Positions 1 to 8,636 of a DNA stretch of 64,000 nucleotides are shown one piece after another (the first letter of the stretch is position 1; each line of letters starts with the position of its first letter). The translations under genes and the position numbers were made by a program. The notes under the pieces are model-generated. The model saw only the letters and a list, made by a program, of their open reading frames with translations. It was not told the origin of the DNA and ran no database searches. This DNA is from Jannaschia sp. M317 (lineage in GTDB: Bacteria > Pseudomonadota > Alphaproteobacteria > Rhodobacterales > Rhodobacteraceae): positions 1,083,001-1,147,000 of the forward strand of contig NZ_CP081155.1 of assembly GCF_025141175.1 (NCBI RefSeq), in the 5' to 3' direction.

Positions 1-272
<272 letters not shown>

Positions 273-273
<1 letters not shown>

Positions 274-680
274 TGCAGTTCGAACTCGTCTCACCCGAGC
301 GGCGGCTGGCGTCCCTGGACGACGCCAAAGCCGTTCGCATCCCCGGCGCGGACGGGGACATGACCGCGATGGCCGACCACGCGCCGACCATCACCAGCCT
401 GCGCCCCGGCGTGTTGACCGTTGAAACCGCCTCTGGCGAGCAAAGCTTTGCCGTCACCGGTGGCTTTGCCGAAATCGGCGCGGGCGTCACGGTTCTGGCC
501 GAACGGGCCTTGCCCGTCGCCGATGTGACCCAGGACGTCTATGACGATTGGGTCGCCGAAGCGCACAAGGCCCGCCAGGAGGCCCCGTCCGACGTGGCCG
601 ACGCCGCAGCCAAGCTGCTGGCCGATATGGTGGCGATGGGCGGGCATATCGGGCTGGACCCGAAACAGCCCAACCTCTGA
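273..680 (+). CDS. atpC: ATP synthase F1 subunit epsilon
   Basis: 135 residues, the usual length for the short alphaproteobacterial epsilon subunit, which sits in the central stalk with gamma and restrains ATP hydrolysis. The N-terminal beta-sandwich domain is clear ([30 protein letters not shown], then a GFAEIG strand). The C-terminal helical part is short. The start overlaps the atpD stop by one base, and a strong terminator follows, so this is the last gene of the atp operon. Confidence 0.97.
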
Positions 681-703
681 CTGCGGTCATCTTTGATACC
701 TCA

Positions 704-735
704 GGCCCCGGACAGCGTCCGGGGCCTTTGCGTTT
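704..735 (+). terminator. Rho-independent terminator of the atp operon
   Basis: A perfect 10-bp GC stem, GGCCCCGGAC paired with GTCCGGGGCC, closes a 3-nt AGC loop (704-726). A T-rich tail, TTTGCGTTT, follows (727-735). It lies 23 bases after the atpC stop and separates atpC from the lectin gene. Confidence 0.9.
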
Positions 736-780
736 CCAGCCCCGTCACGGCACAAAGGTCCAAGCCACGGGGGAGCCACC

Positions 781-1131
781 ATGATGCGCAAGTTGCGCAG
801 CCATCAGATCGGCCTGGACCAAGGGTCGGAGCCGATGTTTTCCGACTTCGACACCGACGGCCCCATGTGGGCGGGCGATGGTCCACGCGAGGTGCGCCGC
901 CGCGTCACTTTTGACACGCCCTTCAAGGATCCCCCGGCGGTTCTGACCGCATTGGCCATGGTCGATCTGGCGGCGGGCGCGAACCACCGGGTCGATCTGA
1001 GCCATGACGCCGTCGACGCCCAGGGTTTCGATCTTGTCTTCCGCACCTGGGGCGATACCCGTGTGGCGCGCGTCCGTGCCGACTGGAGCGCCATCGGTGC
1101 CATGCCGGATGACGACGACTGGGATTTGTAA
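781..1131 (+). CDS. H-type lectin domain protein
   Basis: 116 residues without a signal peptide or membrane segment. Residues about 38-108 match the H-type lectin fold (Helix pomatia agglutinin family): a strand RVTFDTPFKDPPAV, then NHRVDL and the closing RTWGDTRVARVRADWSAIG, which carries the Trp/Arg pattern of the family. Members bind N-acetylgalactosamine in animals; the bacterial role is not established. The acidic C-terminus (DDDDWDL) is notable. The gene commonly follows atpC in Rhodobacterales, but the terminator between them argues for its own transcription. Confidence 0.8.
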   Translation: MMRKLRSHQIGLDQGSEPMFSDFDTDGPMWAGDGPREVRRRVTFDTPFKDPPAVLTALAMVDLAAGANHRVDLSHDAVDAQGFDLVFRTWGDTRVARVRADWSAIGAMPDDDDWDL

Positions 1132-1197
1132 GGATACGTTTCCGCCTTTGACATCGCCGCCTGTCGCCTTCCAATGCTGCAACCGGAGGTGCCTGCC

Positions 1198-2535
1198 ATG
1201 CGCGACGACAATTTCCTGACCGAGATGAATGCCCGTCACCTGTGGCATCCCATGGCGCACCCCGGCGAGATGCAGGCAGCCCCACCCAAGGTCATCACCG
1301 AGGCGGCGGGCGTGCGGATCACCGACCTGGACGGGCACCAGACCATCGATGCGGTGGGCGGGTTGTGGAACGTGAACCTGGGCTATTCCTGCGCGCCGAT
1401 CAAACAGGCCATTGCCGATCAGCTGACCCGGCTGCCCTATTATTCCGCCTTCAAGGGCACGACCAACGACGCCGCGATCGAGCTGTCAGTCAAGCTGGCC
1501 CAGATGTTCGCCCCGGACGGGATGACGCGCGCGTTCTTCACCTCTGGCGGGTCGGACAGCGTGGACACCGCGTTGAAACTGGCGCGGCAGTATCACCGTA
1601 TCCGGGGGCAGGGGACGCGGACCAAGTTCATCGCGCTCCGCAAGGGGTATCACGGAACCCATTGGGGCGGGGCCAGCGTCAACGGCAACCCGCAGTTCCG
1701 CGAACCCTATGAGCCGATGCTCCCCGGCTGTTTCCACGTCCCCGCGCCCTATCCCTACCGCAATCCCTTTGGCGAAGACGATCCGGAACGCCTGGCGCAG
1801 CTTTGTCTCGCTGCGCTGGAAGCCGAGATCGAGATGCAGGTGCCCAGCACCGTCGCCGCCTTCATCCTGGAGCCGGTGCTGGGCGCGGGCGGCGTGATCG
1901 TTCCGCATCCCAGCTTCATGCCCGGCGTGCGCGACATCTGCGACCGCCACGGCGTCCTGCTGATCGCGGACGAGGTGATCACCGGCTTCGGGCGGACCGG
2001 CTCCGTCTCCGGGTCGCGGCACTGGGGGGTGCAACCGGACCTGATGACCTTGGCCAAGGCAATGACCTCGGGCTATTTCCCGATGGGGGCCGTGCTGGCG
2101 AACGATCGGCTGGCCGAAGTGTTCGAAGGCGACCACAGCGGCATGATCGGCACCGGCTACACCTATTCGGGCCACCCCGTCGGCTGTGCCGCCGCGCTTG
2201 CCTGTCTGGCCGAAACGGAACGTCTGGCCGTCTGGGACCGCGCGCGGGCGCAGGGCGGGCGGCTCATGTCGGGGTTGCAGGGCCTGCGCAAACACGCGGC
2301 ATTGGGCGACGTCCGGGGCGAGGGATTGATGTGCGCGCTGGAAATCGTATCCGACCGCGACGCGCGCACGCCTGATGCGGCCCGCGCGGGCCGTATCTTC
2401 GAGGCGACCTACAAGGCCGGTGTCATGGTGCGCTGGTCCGGGGCCAACCTGATCATGTCGCCACCGCTGATCCTGTCGGACGCGGAATGCGATGCCATCG
2501 TCGCGGCGCTGGATACGGGTCTGTCCTCGGCATGA
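1198..2535 (+). CDS. Class III (omega-amino acid:pyruvate type) aminotransferase
   Basis: 445 residues, a full-length fold-type I PLP enzyme. Visible features are the N-terminal NARHLWHPM, the phosphate-binding SGGSDSVDTALKLARQY, the PLP-ring Asp258 in IADEVITGFGRTG and the Schiff-base Lys287 in LAKAMTSGYFP. Such enzymes move an amino group from an omega-amine or beta-amino acid to pyruvate; the exact donor cannot be read from sequence. I chose ATG 1198 because CGGAGG sits 8 bases upstream; an in-frame ATG at 1174 has no such site. The stop overlaps the GAPDH start (ATGA), so both are probably co-translated. Confidence 0.88.
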   Translation: MRDDNFLTEMNARHLWHPMAHPGEMQAAPPKVITEAAGVRITDLDGHQTIDAVGGLWNVNLGYSCAPIKQAIADQLTRLPYYSAFKGTTNDAAIELSVKLAQMFAPDGMTRAFFTSGGSDSVDTALKLARQYHRIRGQGTRTKFIALRKGYHGTHWGGASVNGNPQFREPYEPMLPGCFHVPAPYPYRNPFGEDDPERLAQLCLAALEAEIEMQVPSTVAAFILEPVLGAGGVIVPHPSFMPGVRDICDRHGVLLIADEVITGFGRTGSVSGSRHWGVQPDLMTLAKAMTSGYFPMGAVLANDRLAEVFEGDHSGMIGTGYTYSGHPVGCAAALACLAETERLAVWDRARAQGGRLMSGLQGLRKHAALGDVRGEGLMCALEIVSDRDARTPDAARAGRIFEATYKAGVMVRWSGANLIMSPPLILSDAECDAIVAALDTGLSSA

Positions 2536-3518
2536 GAGTTTTCATCAACGGGTTCGGACGCATCGGGCGGTCGATCCTGCGTGCGCATTTGCAGGGGGCC
2601 GGACATTTCGACGTCGTGGGCATCAACGACATCGCTCCGCTGGAAACCTGCGCCTACCTGTTCAAGTACGACAGCGTCTTTGGCCCCTGGCCCGACGATG
2701 TGCGGACCAAGGATGAAACGCTTCTGATCGGCGGTCGTGCGATTCCCTTTCGCCGCACGCCTGACCTGCGGACCCTGTCTCTGGGTGGCGTGGATCTCGT
2801 GATGGAATGCACTGGCCGCACCGACAACCGGCCAGAGGCGGAACGCGGCCTGCTGGCCGGTGCCGCCCGCGTGCTGATGTCCGGGCCTTCCGCGGTGGCG
2901 GATGCGACCATCGTGCTGGGCGCCAACGACGCGACGCTGACCCCGGCACACCGCATCGTGTCCAACGCGTCCTGCACGACCAACGCGGTGGCCCCCTTGC
3001 TGGCCGTTCTCGATCAGGCCTTCGGCGTCGCGGGCGGGTCGATGACGACGATCCATTGCTACACCGGCAGCCAGCCAACGGTGGACATGCCGATGGGCAC
3101 GGCACTTGCCCGCAGCCGCGCGGCGGCCTTGTCGATGGTGCCGACCACGACCTCTGCCGGGCGCTTGGTGGATCAGGTTTTGCCCCACCTCGCGGGCCGG
3201 GTGCCGTGCCAGTCGGTGCGCGTGCCCGTGGCCAGCGTCTCGGCGGTGGACCTGACGTTCCTGCCGGAACGCCCCGCCACGCCAGAGACGGTGAACGCGG
3301 CAATCGCAGGGGCGGGTGGCGTCGTCGGCGTCGAAACCGCACCCGTCGTCAGCAGCGATCTGCGCGGACGCACCGAAAGCCTGATCCAGATGCCGGCTGA
3401 AACCCGCGCCGCCGGGGCCGGGCTCATTCGGGTTTTCGGCTGGTACGACAACGAATGGGGGTTTGCGAACCGGATGATCGAGCTGGGCAGCCGGATGGGG
3501 GCCTTGCCCGCACGTTAA
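2532..3518 (+). CDS. gap: Type I glyceraldehyde-3-phosphate dehydrogenase
   Basis: 328 residues. It converts glyceraldehyde 3-phosphate, NAD(P) and phosphate to 1,3-bisphosphoglycerate in glycolysis/gluconeogenesis. The N-terminal Rossmann motif INGFGRIGRS, the catalytic Cys148 in SNASCTTN, the phosphate-site residues in the HCYTGSQPT region and the C-terminal WYDNEWGFANRM are all present. ATG 2532 overlaps the aminotransferase stop. Its stop overlaps the stop of the convergent GH42 gene, leaving no space for a terminator. Whether this is the only gap gene or a second copy serving the neighbouring sugar locus cannot be decided from the window; an erythrose-4-phosphate dehydrogenase is a possible alternative. 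Confidence 0.93.
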   Translation: MRVFINGFGRIGRSILRAHLQGAGHFDVVGINDIAPLETCAYLFKYDSVFGPWPDDVRTKDETLLIGGRAIPFRRTPDLRTLSLGGVDLVMECTGRTDNRPEAERGLLAGAARVLMSGPSAVADATIVLGANDATLTPAHRIVSNASCTTNAVAPLLAVLDQAFGVAGGSMTTIHCYTGSQPTVDMPMGTALARSRAAALSMVPTTTSAGRLVDQVLPHLAGRVPCQSVRVPVASVSAVDLTFLPERPATPETVNAAIAGAGGVVGVETAPVVSSDLRGRTESLIQMPAETRAAGAGLIRVFGWYDNEWGFANRMIELGSRMGALPAR

Positions 3519-5404
3519 AGCGGCAGGCGCAGCACCCCCGCCGCGGGCACCTCCTGCCCGTCGAACATCCGCGCTTCGGCGGCATAGTTGAACACGAACC
3601 GCTCCGCCCCGGTATCTCGGATGCGCAGACCCTCGGGCAGGGTGTGGACCTGCAATCCGGCCTCGACCGCCAGCGCGCCCAGAATCCGGTCGGCGGCCAC
3701 GCGGTTGGGCCAACCGGCCAGATGCAGCCGCTTGCCGTCGCGGATCAGGACGGGCGTGCCGTCCAGCGTCGCCTCGATGACCTGCGCCTCGGTCTCCAGC
3801 GTTTCCAGCCATTTCACCACGGTGCCGGTATTCGCAAGCGGGCGCGGCGTGTCGGCGGGAAAGGTTTCCTCCATGACCGAACGCGCGGCCAGGCCCGGCA
3901 GGTCCGGCCCCAGCGGCACGCGGAACGACAACTCGGGCGTCTTCAGGTCGCAGCGCGGGCCGGTCAGGACCAGTCCCTCTGCCGCCGCCATGGCCCCGCG
4001 CAACACGTCCGGAATGGTCAGCAGTCCCGGCACCAGAACCAGGCCATAGCCAGACAGATCCCCGGTATCTGGCGGCAGGATGTCCACCGACAGGCCCAGA
4101 CGTCGCAACGACCGATAAAGGTCGAGGCACAGTCCGAAGTAATCGAAATCCGCCCCCTGAGGCTGCGCCTCCCAGGCCCATTGCGAGGCATAGTCGAAGA
4201 TCAGGGCGACCGGTGCCTGCGCGGGGGTCACGTCGGGCGCATCCGCCAGTTCACGCGCCACCTGCGCCGCCTCGTGATAACCTGGGGCTTCGACTGAATC
4301 GGATCGCAACAGGCCTGCGTGCTGCTGTTCCTGCGCGAACGGGGCCTGTCGCCAACGGAACCAGGCAACGGTTTCGGCCCCATGGGCAAAGGCCTCCCAC
4401 GACCACAGCCGGACCATGCCGGGCAGCGGGGCGGGGTTCCAGGGGGCCCAGTTCACCGGGCCCGGCTGCTGTTCCATCACCCACCAGCGCCCGCGCCCCA
4501 CGGCGCGATAGAGGTCATGGTGAAAGGCCTGAAAATCCGGGTCGCCCTGGCGCATGTAGGCGTCGCGGTCGCCGTCCGGCACACGGTCCAGCAGGAACCC
4601 CATCGGGTAGCTGTCCCAGGTCGCGATCTCCATGTCCGCGCCCACGGCGAAATGATCGAATTCCAGCACGCGCCCCATGTAGTTGTGCGAAATCGGCGCG
4701 TCGGAATGGGCCCGGATGGCCGCCACCTGCGCCTGGTTGAACCGCACCACCTCGTCGCTGGCAAAGCGGCGAAAGGCCATGACATGGGCCGGGTTCGGCT
4801 CCGTCACGGTCAAGTTGGGCAGATCGACCTGATCGAAGCGGTCGTAATCCATCGACCAGAAGATGTTGCCCCAGGCCTCGTTCAATTGCGCAGGGCTCTG
4901 ATAGCGGCGGCGCAGCCAGTCCTGAAAAGCGCGGCGCGCGTTGTCCGAATAGCTGATCGTGGTGTCGTGGCAGCCGTATTCATTGTCGGTCTGCCAGGCC
5001 CCGACACGGTCGCCATAGCGTTCGGCCATCAGCCCCGCGATCCGCGCGGCATCTTCGCGGTAGCCATCGTGGCTGAAGCAATAGTGCCGCCGCGACCCGA
5101 ACTTGCGCGGGTGCCCCTGGGCGTCGACCGCCAGCATGTCGGGATGCCGGTCCAGCATCCAGCGCGGCGGCGTCGCGGTGGGCGTGCCCATCACGACCTG
5201 CAAGCCGGCAGCGGTCAGCACGTCCACCGCCCGGTCCAGCCAGTCCCAGCGCAGGTCACCCGGCGCGGGTTCGATCCGCGACCAGGCGAACTCGCCGATC
5301 CGCACCCAGGTCAGGCCCAGATCGACCATGCGGCGGGCGTCTTCGGCCCACCAGGCTTCGGGCCAGTGTTCCGGGTAATAGCAGGTGCCGAGCGTGCGTT
5401 TCAC
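3515..5404 (-). CDS. Beta-galactosidase, glycoside hydrolase family 42
   Basis: 629 residues. GH42 enzymes release galactose from beta-galactosides, usually in the cytoplasm; there is no signal peptide here. The N-terminus TLGTCYYPEHWPEAWW is the typical GH42 opening. The acid/base is Glu142 in WQTDNEYGCHDT and the nucleophile is Glu311 in WWVMEQQPGPVNW; the central and C-terminal beta-galactosidase domains complete the length. I start at GTG 5404, which overlaps the stop of the lactonase gene (GTGA); a longer upstream extension runs inside that gene. It is the last gene of the minus-strand galactoside operon. Confidence 0.93.
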   Translation of the reverse strand: MKRTLGTCYYPEHWPEAWWAEDARRMVDLGLTWVRIGEFAWSRIEPAPGDLRWDWLDRAVDVLTAAGLQVVMGTPTATPPRWMLDRHPDMLAVDAQGHPRKFGSRRHYCFSHDGYREDAARIAGLMAERYGDRVGAWQTDNEYGCHDTTISYSDNARRAFQDWLRRRYQSPAQLNEAWGNIFWSMDYDRFDQVDLPNLTVTEPNPAHVMAFRRFASDEVVRFNQAQVAAIRAHSDAPISHNYMGRVLEFDHFAVGADMEIATWDSYPMGFLLDRVPDGDRDAYMRQGDPDFQAFHHDLYRAVGRGRWWVMEQQPGPVNWAPWNPAPLPGMVRLWSWEAFAHGAETVAWFRWRQAPFAQEQQHAGLLRSDSVEAPGYHEAAQVARELADAPDVTPAQAPVALIFDYASQWAWEAQPQGADFDYFGLCLDLYRSLRRLGLSVDILPPDTGDLSGYGLVLVPGLLTIPDVLRGAMAAAEGLVLTGPRCDLKTPELSFRVPLGPDLPGLAARSVMEETFPADTPRPLANTGTVVKWLETLETEAQVIEATLDGTPVLIRDGKRLHLAGWPNRVAADRILGALAVEAGLQVHTLPEGLRIRDTGAERFVFNYAAEARMFDGQEVPAAGVLRLPL

Positions 5405-6267
5405 AGCACGACCCGATGTTCCGCCTGACCCTTTTGGCCCAGGTCCGCGACCCAGGTGCCGCCACTGCCGGGGGCATGGTCCAGCGATCCGTCCGGCAGG
5501 TCGACCGTGGCCGAGGTGACGAACATCTGCGTCAGGTCCGGCCCGCCAAAGGCCGGGCAGGTGGTATGGGCCGAGGACACGCCCAGCGCGTGTTTGAACG
5601 CGCCGTCCGGTCCGTGACAGGCGACCCGCCAGGCACCCCACTGCGCAATCCAGACATTGCCATCCGCGTCACAGACCGCCCCGTCCGGGTTCAACCCGAC
5701 GCCGGAATAATCGACAAAGACCTCGGGCTTGCCCGAAGGCCAGCCGGCGCGGTCGATATGCTGTTTCCAGATCACGCCGGTGGCCGTGTCCGTGAAATAG
5801 GCCCACAGCCCGTCAGGCGAAAAGCAGATCGCGTTCGGGATCGAGACGTCCTGATACAGCTTGCGGATCTCGCCCCGGAAATAGCGATAGATTGCGCCTG
5901 CGGCAGGTTCCGCCTTGTATCCCATGGTCCCGATCCAGAAGCCGCCCAGCGGATCGGCGCGGCCGTCGTTGGACCGCGTGCCGGGATTGTCGTCTTCCAG
6001 CGTGGCAATCCGCTCGCGTGCACCGCTTTCGATGTCGAAGGTCCAGAAGCCGGTGGCGCTGGCGACCAGCAGGCTGTCGCGGTCGACCCAGCCCGCCGCG
6101 GTGACCGGCTCGTCCCAGTCCCAGGACAGGGCTTCGTCACCGACCCGGCTCAGCATCTTGTTGTTCATGATGTCGAACCAGAACAATTGCTGTCGTTCCG
6201 GGTGCCATAGCGGACCTTCGCCCAGGGCGCAGGGGCGGGCGTCGAACAGGCGTGCGGCGACGGTCAC
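5401..6267 (-). CDS. SMP-30/gluconolactonase family sugar lactonase
   Basis: 288 residues, a six-bladed beta-propeller of the SMP-30/LRE family. ALGEGPLWHP holds the metal-binding Glu; RSNDGRADPLGGFWIGTM, NAICFSPDG and PDGAVCDADGNVWIAQWG carry the other expected Asn and Asp ligands. The family hydrolyses aldonolactones with a divalent metal. In this operon the likely substrate is galactono-lactone produced by the neighbouring dehydrogenase. The start is GTG 6267, just 4 bases past the dgoA stop; the next ATG upstream (6330) would lie inside dgoA. Substrate is inferred from context. Confidence 0.85.
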   Translation of the reverse strand: MTVAARLFDARPCALGEGPLWHPERQQLFWFDIMNNKMLSRVGDEALSWDWDEPVTAAGWVDRDSLLVASATGFWTFDIESGARERIATLEDDNPGTRSNDGRADPLGGFWIGTMGYKAEPAAGAIYRYFRGEIRKLYQDVSIPNAICFSPDGLWAYFTDTATGVIWKQHIDRAGWPSGKPEVFVDYSGVGLNPDGAVCDADGNVWIAQWGAWRVACHGPDGAFKHALGVSSAHTTCPAFGGPDLTQMFVTSATVDLPDGSLDHAPGSGGTWVADLGQKGQAEHRVVL

Positions 6268-6271
6268 AGGT

Positions 6272-6889
6272 TCAACCCCGGCTGGCGATGGCGGCGTCGT
6301 AGGCGGCGACAATGCCGCGCGCACGCTCACCGATCTGCTCGACCGTCAAGCCCGGCACATAAGAGGCGGTGCCAAGACCGAACCCATTGGCCCCCGCGTC
6401 CAGCCAGTCGCCAAAATTGTCCGGCCCGGCCCCGCCGACCGCGTAGACCTGCGTGCCCTTCGGCAGGATCGCGCGGATCGCCTTGAGCCCGCCAACCCCG
6501 GCCATGTTGCCGGGAAACAGCTTCAGCCCCGTGGCCCCGGCCTTGAGGGCAACAAAGGCCTCGGTCGGGGTGAAGATCCCGGGCCAGCTTTCGAGGCCCA
6601 GCTTGCGGGTGTGGGCGATGACCTCGGGGTCGGCATTGGGCGACACGATGATGCGTCCCCCCGCAGCGGCCACGGCCTCCACGTCGGCGGTGGTCAGAAC
6701 GGTCCCGGCCCCGATCACGGCGCGGTCGCCGTGGGCGTCGACCATCGCCTTGATCGAGGTCAGCGGCTCGGGCGAATTGAGGGGGATTTCGATCGTGGTG
6801 ATGCCCGCGTCGATGATGGCGGCACAGGCGTCAACGGCGATATCGGGGGTAATCCCCCGCAGGATGGCGATCAGGGGGCGGGCGGTCAT
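6272..6889 (-). CDS. dgoA: 2-dehydro-3-deoxy-6-phosphogalactonate aldolase
   Basis: 205 residues, class I aldolase of the KDPG/KDPGal family. It splits 2-keto-3-deoxy-6-phosphogalactonate into pyruvate and glyceraldehyde 3-phosphate through a Schiff-base lysine (the LKLFPGN segment). The opening PLIAILRGITP and EIPLNSPEPLTSI resemble E. coli DgoA rather than Eda. The start ATG 6889 overlaps the dgoK stop and has AAGGGA upstream. Pairing with DgoK supports galactonate rather than gluconate specificity. Confidence 0.9.
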   Translation of the reverse strand: MTARPLIAILRGITPDIAVDACAAIIDAGITTIEIPLNSPEPLTSIKAMVDAHGDRAVIGAGTVLTTADVEAVAAAGGRIIVSPNADPEVIAHTRKLGLESWPGIFTPTEAFVALKAGATGLKLFPGNMAGVGGLKAIRAILPKGTQVYAVGGAGPDNFGDWLDAGANGFGLGTASYVPGLTVEQIGERARGIVAAYDAAIASRG

Positions 6890-7767
6890 GGCAATTCCCT
6901 TGCGGTTGTCAGGCCGGCGTATGTCATCGCGTCGGCAGGAAGGATGCGGGGGGTAACCCCCTGAGAAGATAGCGCCGCCGCATAGGCGGGCGTGGTTTTG
7001 CCGGATCCGGTGATGACGACGTCGCGGCCCAGCCACCAGGGCCGCGTTGCGGCCAGTTCGGACCCGATCAGAAGGCCCGACAGAACCGCGCGGGCCACGC
7101 CCGCCTCCTGCCCGGTCAACAGGTCGGCGGCGCGCAGCTCGAACAGGCGCGCGGTCAGCATCTCCGGCTTCGACAGCGCGTCGGACACGGCTTCGAGGAA
7201 GGCGTCCTCGGACCAGCCGTCACCCGCCAGCGAATGCCGCAGCACCGTCTGTTTCGTGATCGTGGCGAACAGCTCTCCGGTCATCACGGTGCGGAAACTG
7301 ACGACCTCGTCGGCGCTCAGGTGGCACCATTTGGTGTGGGTTCCCGGCAGGCAGGCGACCCCGTCGAAGCCCGGTATGGCCCGCAGGATGCCCGCGATCT
7401 GGGTTTCCTCGCCGCGCATGACGTCCGCGTGCGGCGTGACCTGTTTCAATCCGGGCACGATCCGCACCGACAGGCGCGGGTCCTTTGTCGGAACCGTGGT
7501 CAGGCCGGTGCCCAGCGCCGGGCAGGGCACCGCCGAATAGCGGGCCTCGACCCAGCCCTGGCGCGCGCCGACCATGCCGCAGCACAGAACTTCGGTCGGC
7601 CCCGCGACCCAGTCGTCGGCCAGCGCCAGCAGCGTCGGCTCGAACTCCTCGGGTGTCAGGGAGTTCATGCCCTTGTCGCTGGCGCGCGTCTCAAGCGGGG
7701 TGTCGCCTTCCATAAGAGAGGCGCGCAGGGCGGTCGTGCCCCAGTCTACAGCGATCCAGCGGGTCAT
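6886..7767 (-). CDS. dgoK: 2-dehydro-3-deoxygalactonokinase
   Basis: 293 residues. It phosphorylates 2-keto-3-deoxygalactonate at C6 with ATP, feeding DgoA. The N-terminal phosphate-1 motif IAVDWGTTALRA and the PGTHTKWCHL and EAGVARAVLSGLL segments are typical of DgoK, a member of the ASKHA superfamily. The stop overlaps the dgoA start, and the SDR stop lies only 1 base upstream of its start, so translation is likely coupled along this part of the operon. Confidence 0.92.
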   Translation of the reverse strand: MTRWIAVDWGTTALRASLMEGDTPLETRASDKGMNSLTPEEFEPTLLALADDWVAGPTEVLCCGMVGARQGWVEARYSAVPCPALGTGLTTVPTKDPRLSVRIVPGLKQVTPHADVMRGEETQIAGILRAIPGFDGVACLPGTHTKWCHLSADEVVSFRTVMTGELFATITKQTVLRHSLAGDGWSEDAFLEAVSDALSKPEMLTARLFELRAADLLTGQEAGVARAVLSGLLIGSELAATRPWWLGRDVVITGSGKTTPAYAAALSSQGVTPRILPADAMTYAGLTTARELP

Positions 7768-7768
7768 A

Positions 7769-8536
7769 TCAGCCTGTTACCACAACTCCGCCGTCCACGA
7801 CCATCGCCTGTCCCGTCATCATGCGGGACGCGTCGGAGGCCAGGAACAGCGTCGGATTTACAATATCTTCGGGCGCAATCGTATCTTTCAGGCACTGCCG
7901 TTCCAGATGGGCGGCCAGGCTTTCGGGGTCGGCCCAAAGGTCCAGCTGCTTTTGCGTCAGAACCCAGCCGGGGGCCAGCGCGTTGACGCGAATCCGGTCG
8001 GGCCCGAATTCACGCGCCAGCGACCGGGTCATGCCGTTGATGCCGGAATTGCAGGTCGTATAGATCGGATAGCCCGCGTTCCCCATCATGTAGCTGATCG
8101 AGGTGAAGTTCACGATGTGGCCATAGCCCACTGCTTTCATGCCGCGGATGGCATGCTGGCAGGCAAAGAAATACGCCTTCAGATTGATCGCCTGGGACCA
8201 GTCGTAGAAATCTTCGTCGACGTCCAGCGTCGCGTGCCGTTTGTCGTTGGCGGCGTTGTTGATCAGACGGGTGATCGGGCCATTGGCCTCGGCCGCCTGA
8301 TCCATCGCGCCGCGCAGCGCATCCATGTCGGTGATGTCACCTTGGATGAACAACGGCCGGTTGCCGGTCGCATCCGCGACTTCGTCGACGAATGCGCTGG
8401 CGTCCGAGCGCCCGATAAAGGCCACCTTGGCCCCCTGGCGCAGGAATCCCTCGGTCAGGTTCGCCCCAATGCCAGAGCCGCCCCCGGTGATGAAGACAGA
8501 GGCGTCTTTGAGGTCGGAATAGGTCGCGTTTGTCAT
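7769..8536 (-). CDS. SDR-family dehydrogenase, candidate galactose dehydrogenase, with an altered catalytic lysine
   Basis: 255 residues, classical SDR length. The cofactor motif is TGGGSGIGAN near residue 17, the NNAAN motif is present, and the catalytic Ser and Tyr are in FTSISYMMGNAGYPIYTT. The expected YxxxK is YTTCN: the lysine that binds the cofactor ribose and lowers the Tyr pKa is an asparagine (codon AAT). From context the enzyme should oxidise galactose (or another aldose) to its lactone for the SMP-30 protein. The Lys change leaves activity open: it could be a reduced or changed catalyst, or a sequencing error. Start ATG 8536. Confidence 0.8.
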   Translation of the reverse strand: MTNATYSDLKDASVFITGGGSGIGANLTEGFLRQGAKVAFIGRSDASAFVDEVADATGNRPLFIQGDITDMDALRGAMDQAAEANGPITRLINNAANDKRHATLDVDEDFYDWSQAINLKAYFFACQHAIRGMKAVGYGHIVNFTSISYMMGNAGYPIYTTCNSGINGMTRSLAREFGPDRIRVNALAPGWVLTQKQLDLWADPESLAAHLERQCLKDTIAPEDIVNPTLFLASDASRMMTGQAMVVDGGVVVTG

Positions 8537-8636
8537 GGCTTGCGGCTCCGGGGTCTGCGCTGCGTATAGCGGTCTGTTGCGGGGGTCACACCGTGGATTC
8601 CCGCAGGATTCTGGTTAAATGGGGTGCGGGGGCCGG
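8537..8636 (-). other. 100-bp intergenic stretch inside the galactoside operon
   Basis: This is the largest gap between minus-strand genes downstream of the permeases, lying between the GH36 stop and the SDR start. I see no coding frame, clear hairpin terminator or good promoter in it. An internal promoter for the SDR-DgoK-DgoA-lactonase-GH42 part is possible but not shown. Confidence 0.35.

Noticed and set aside
1174..1197. Earlier ATG (1174) for the aminotransferase
   Set aside because: The CGGAGG ribosome site lies between it and ATG 1198, and family members start with the MRDDNFLTEMN-type sequence.
5401..8536. Reading the SDR, SMP-30 lactonase and aldolase as a sulfo-Entner-Doudoroff set
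   Set aside because: The kinase is clearly DgoK, the aldolase is DgoA-like, and the operon carries GH36 and GH42 galactosidases, so galactose is the better substrate.
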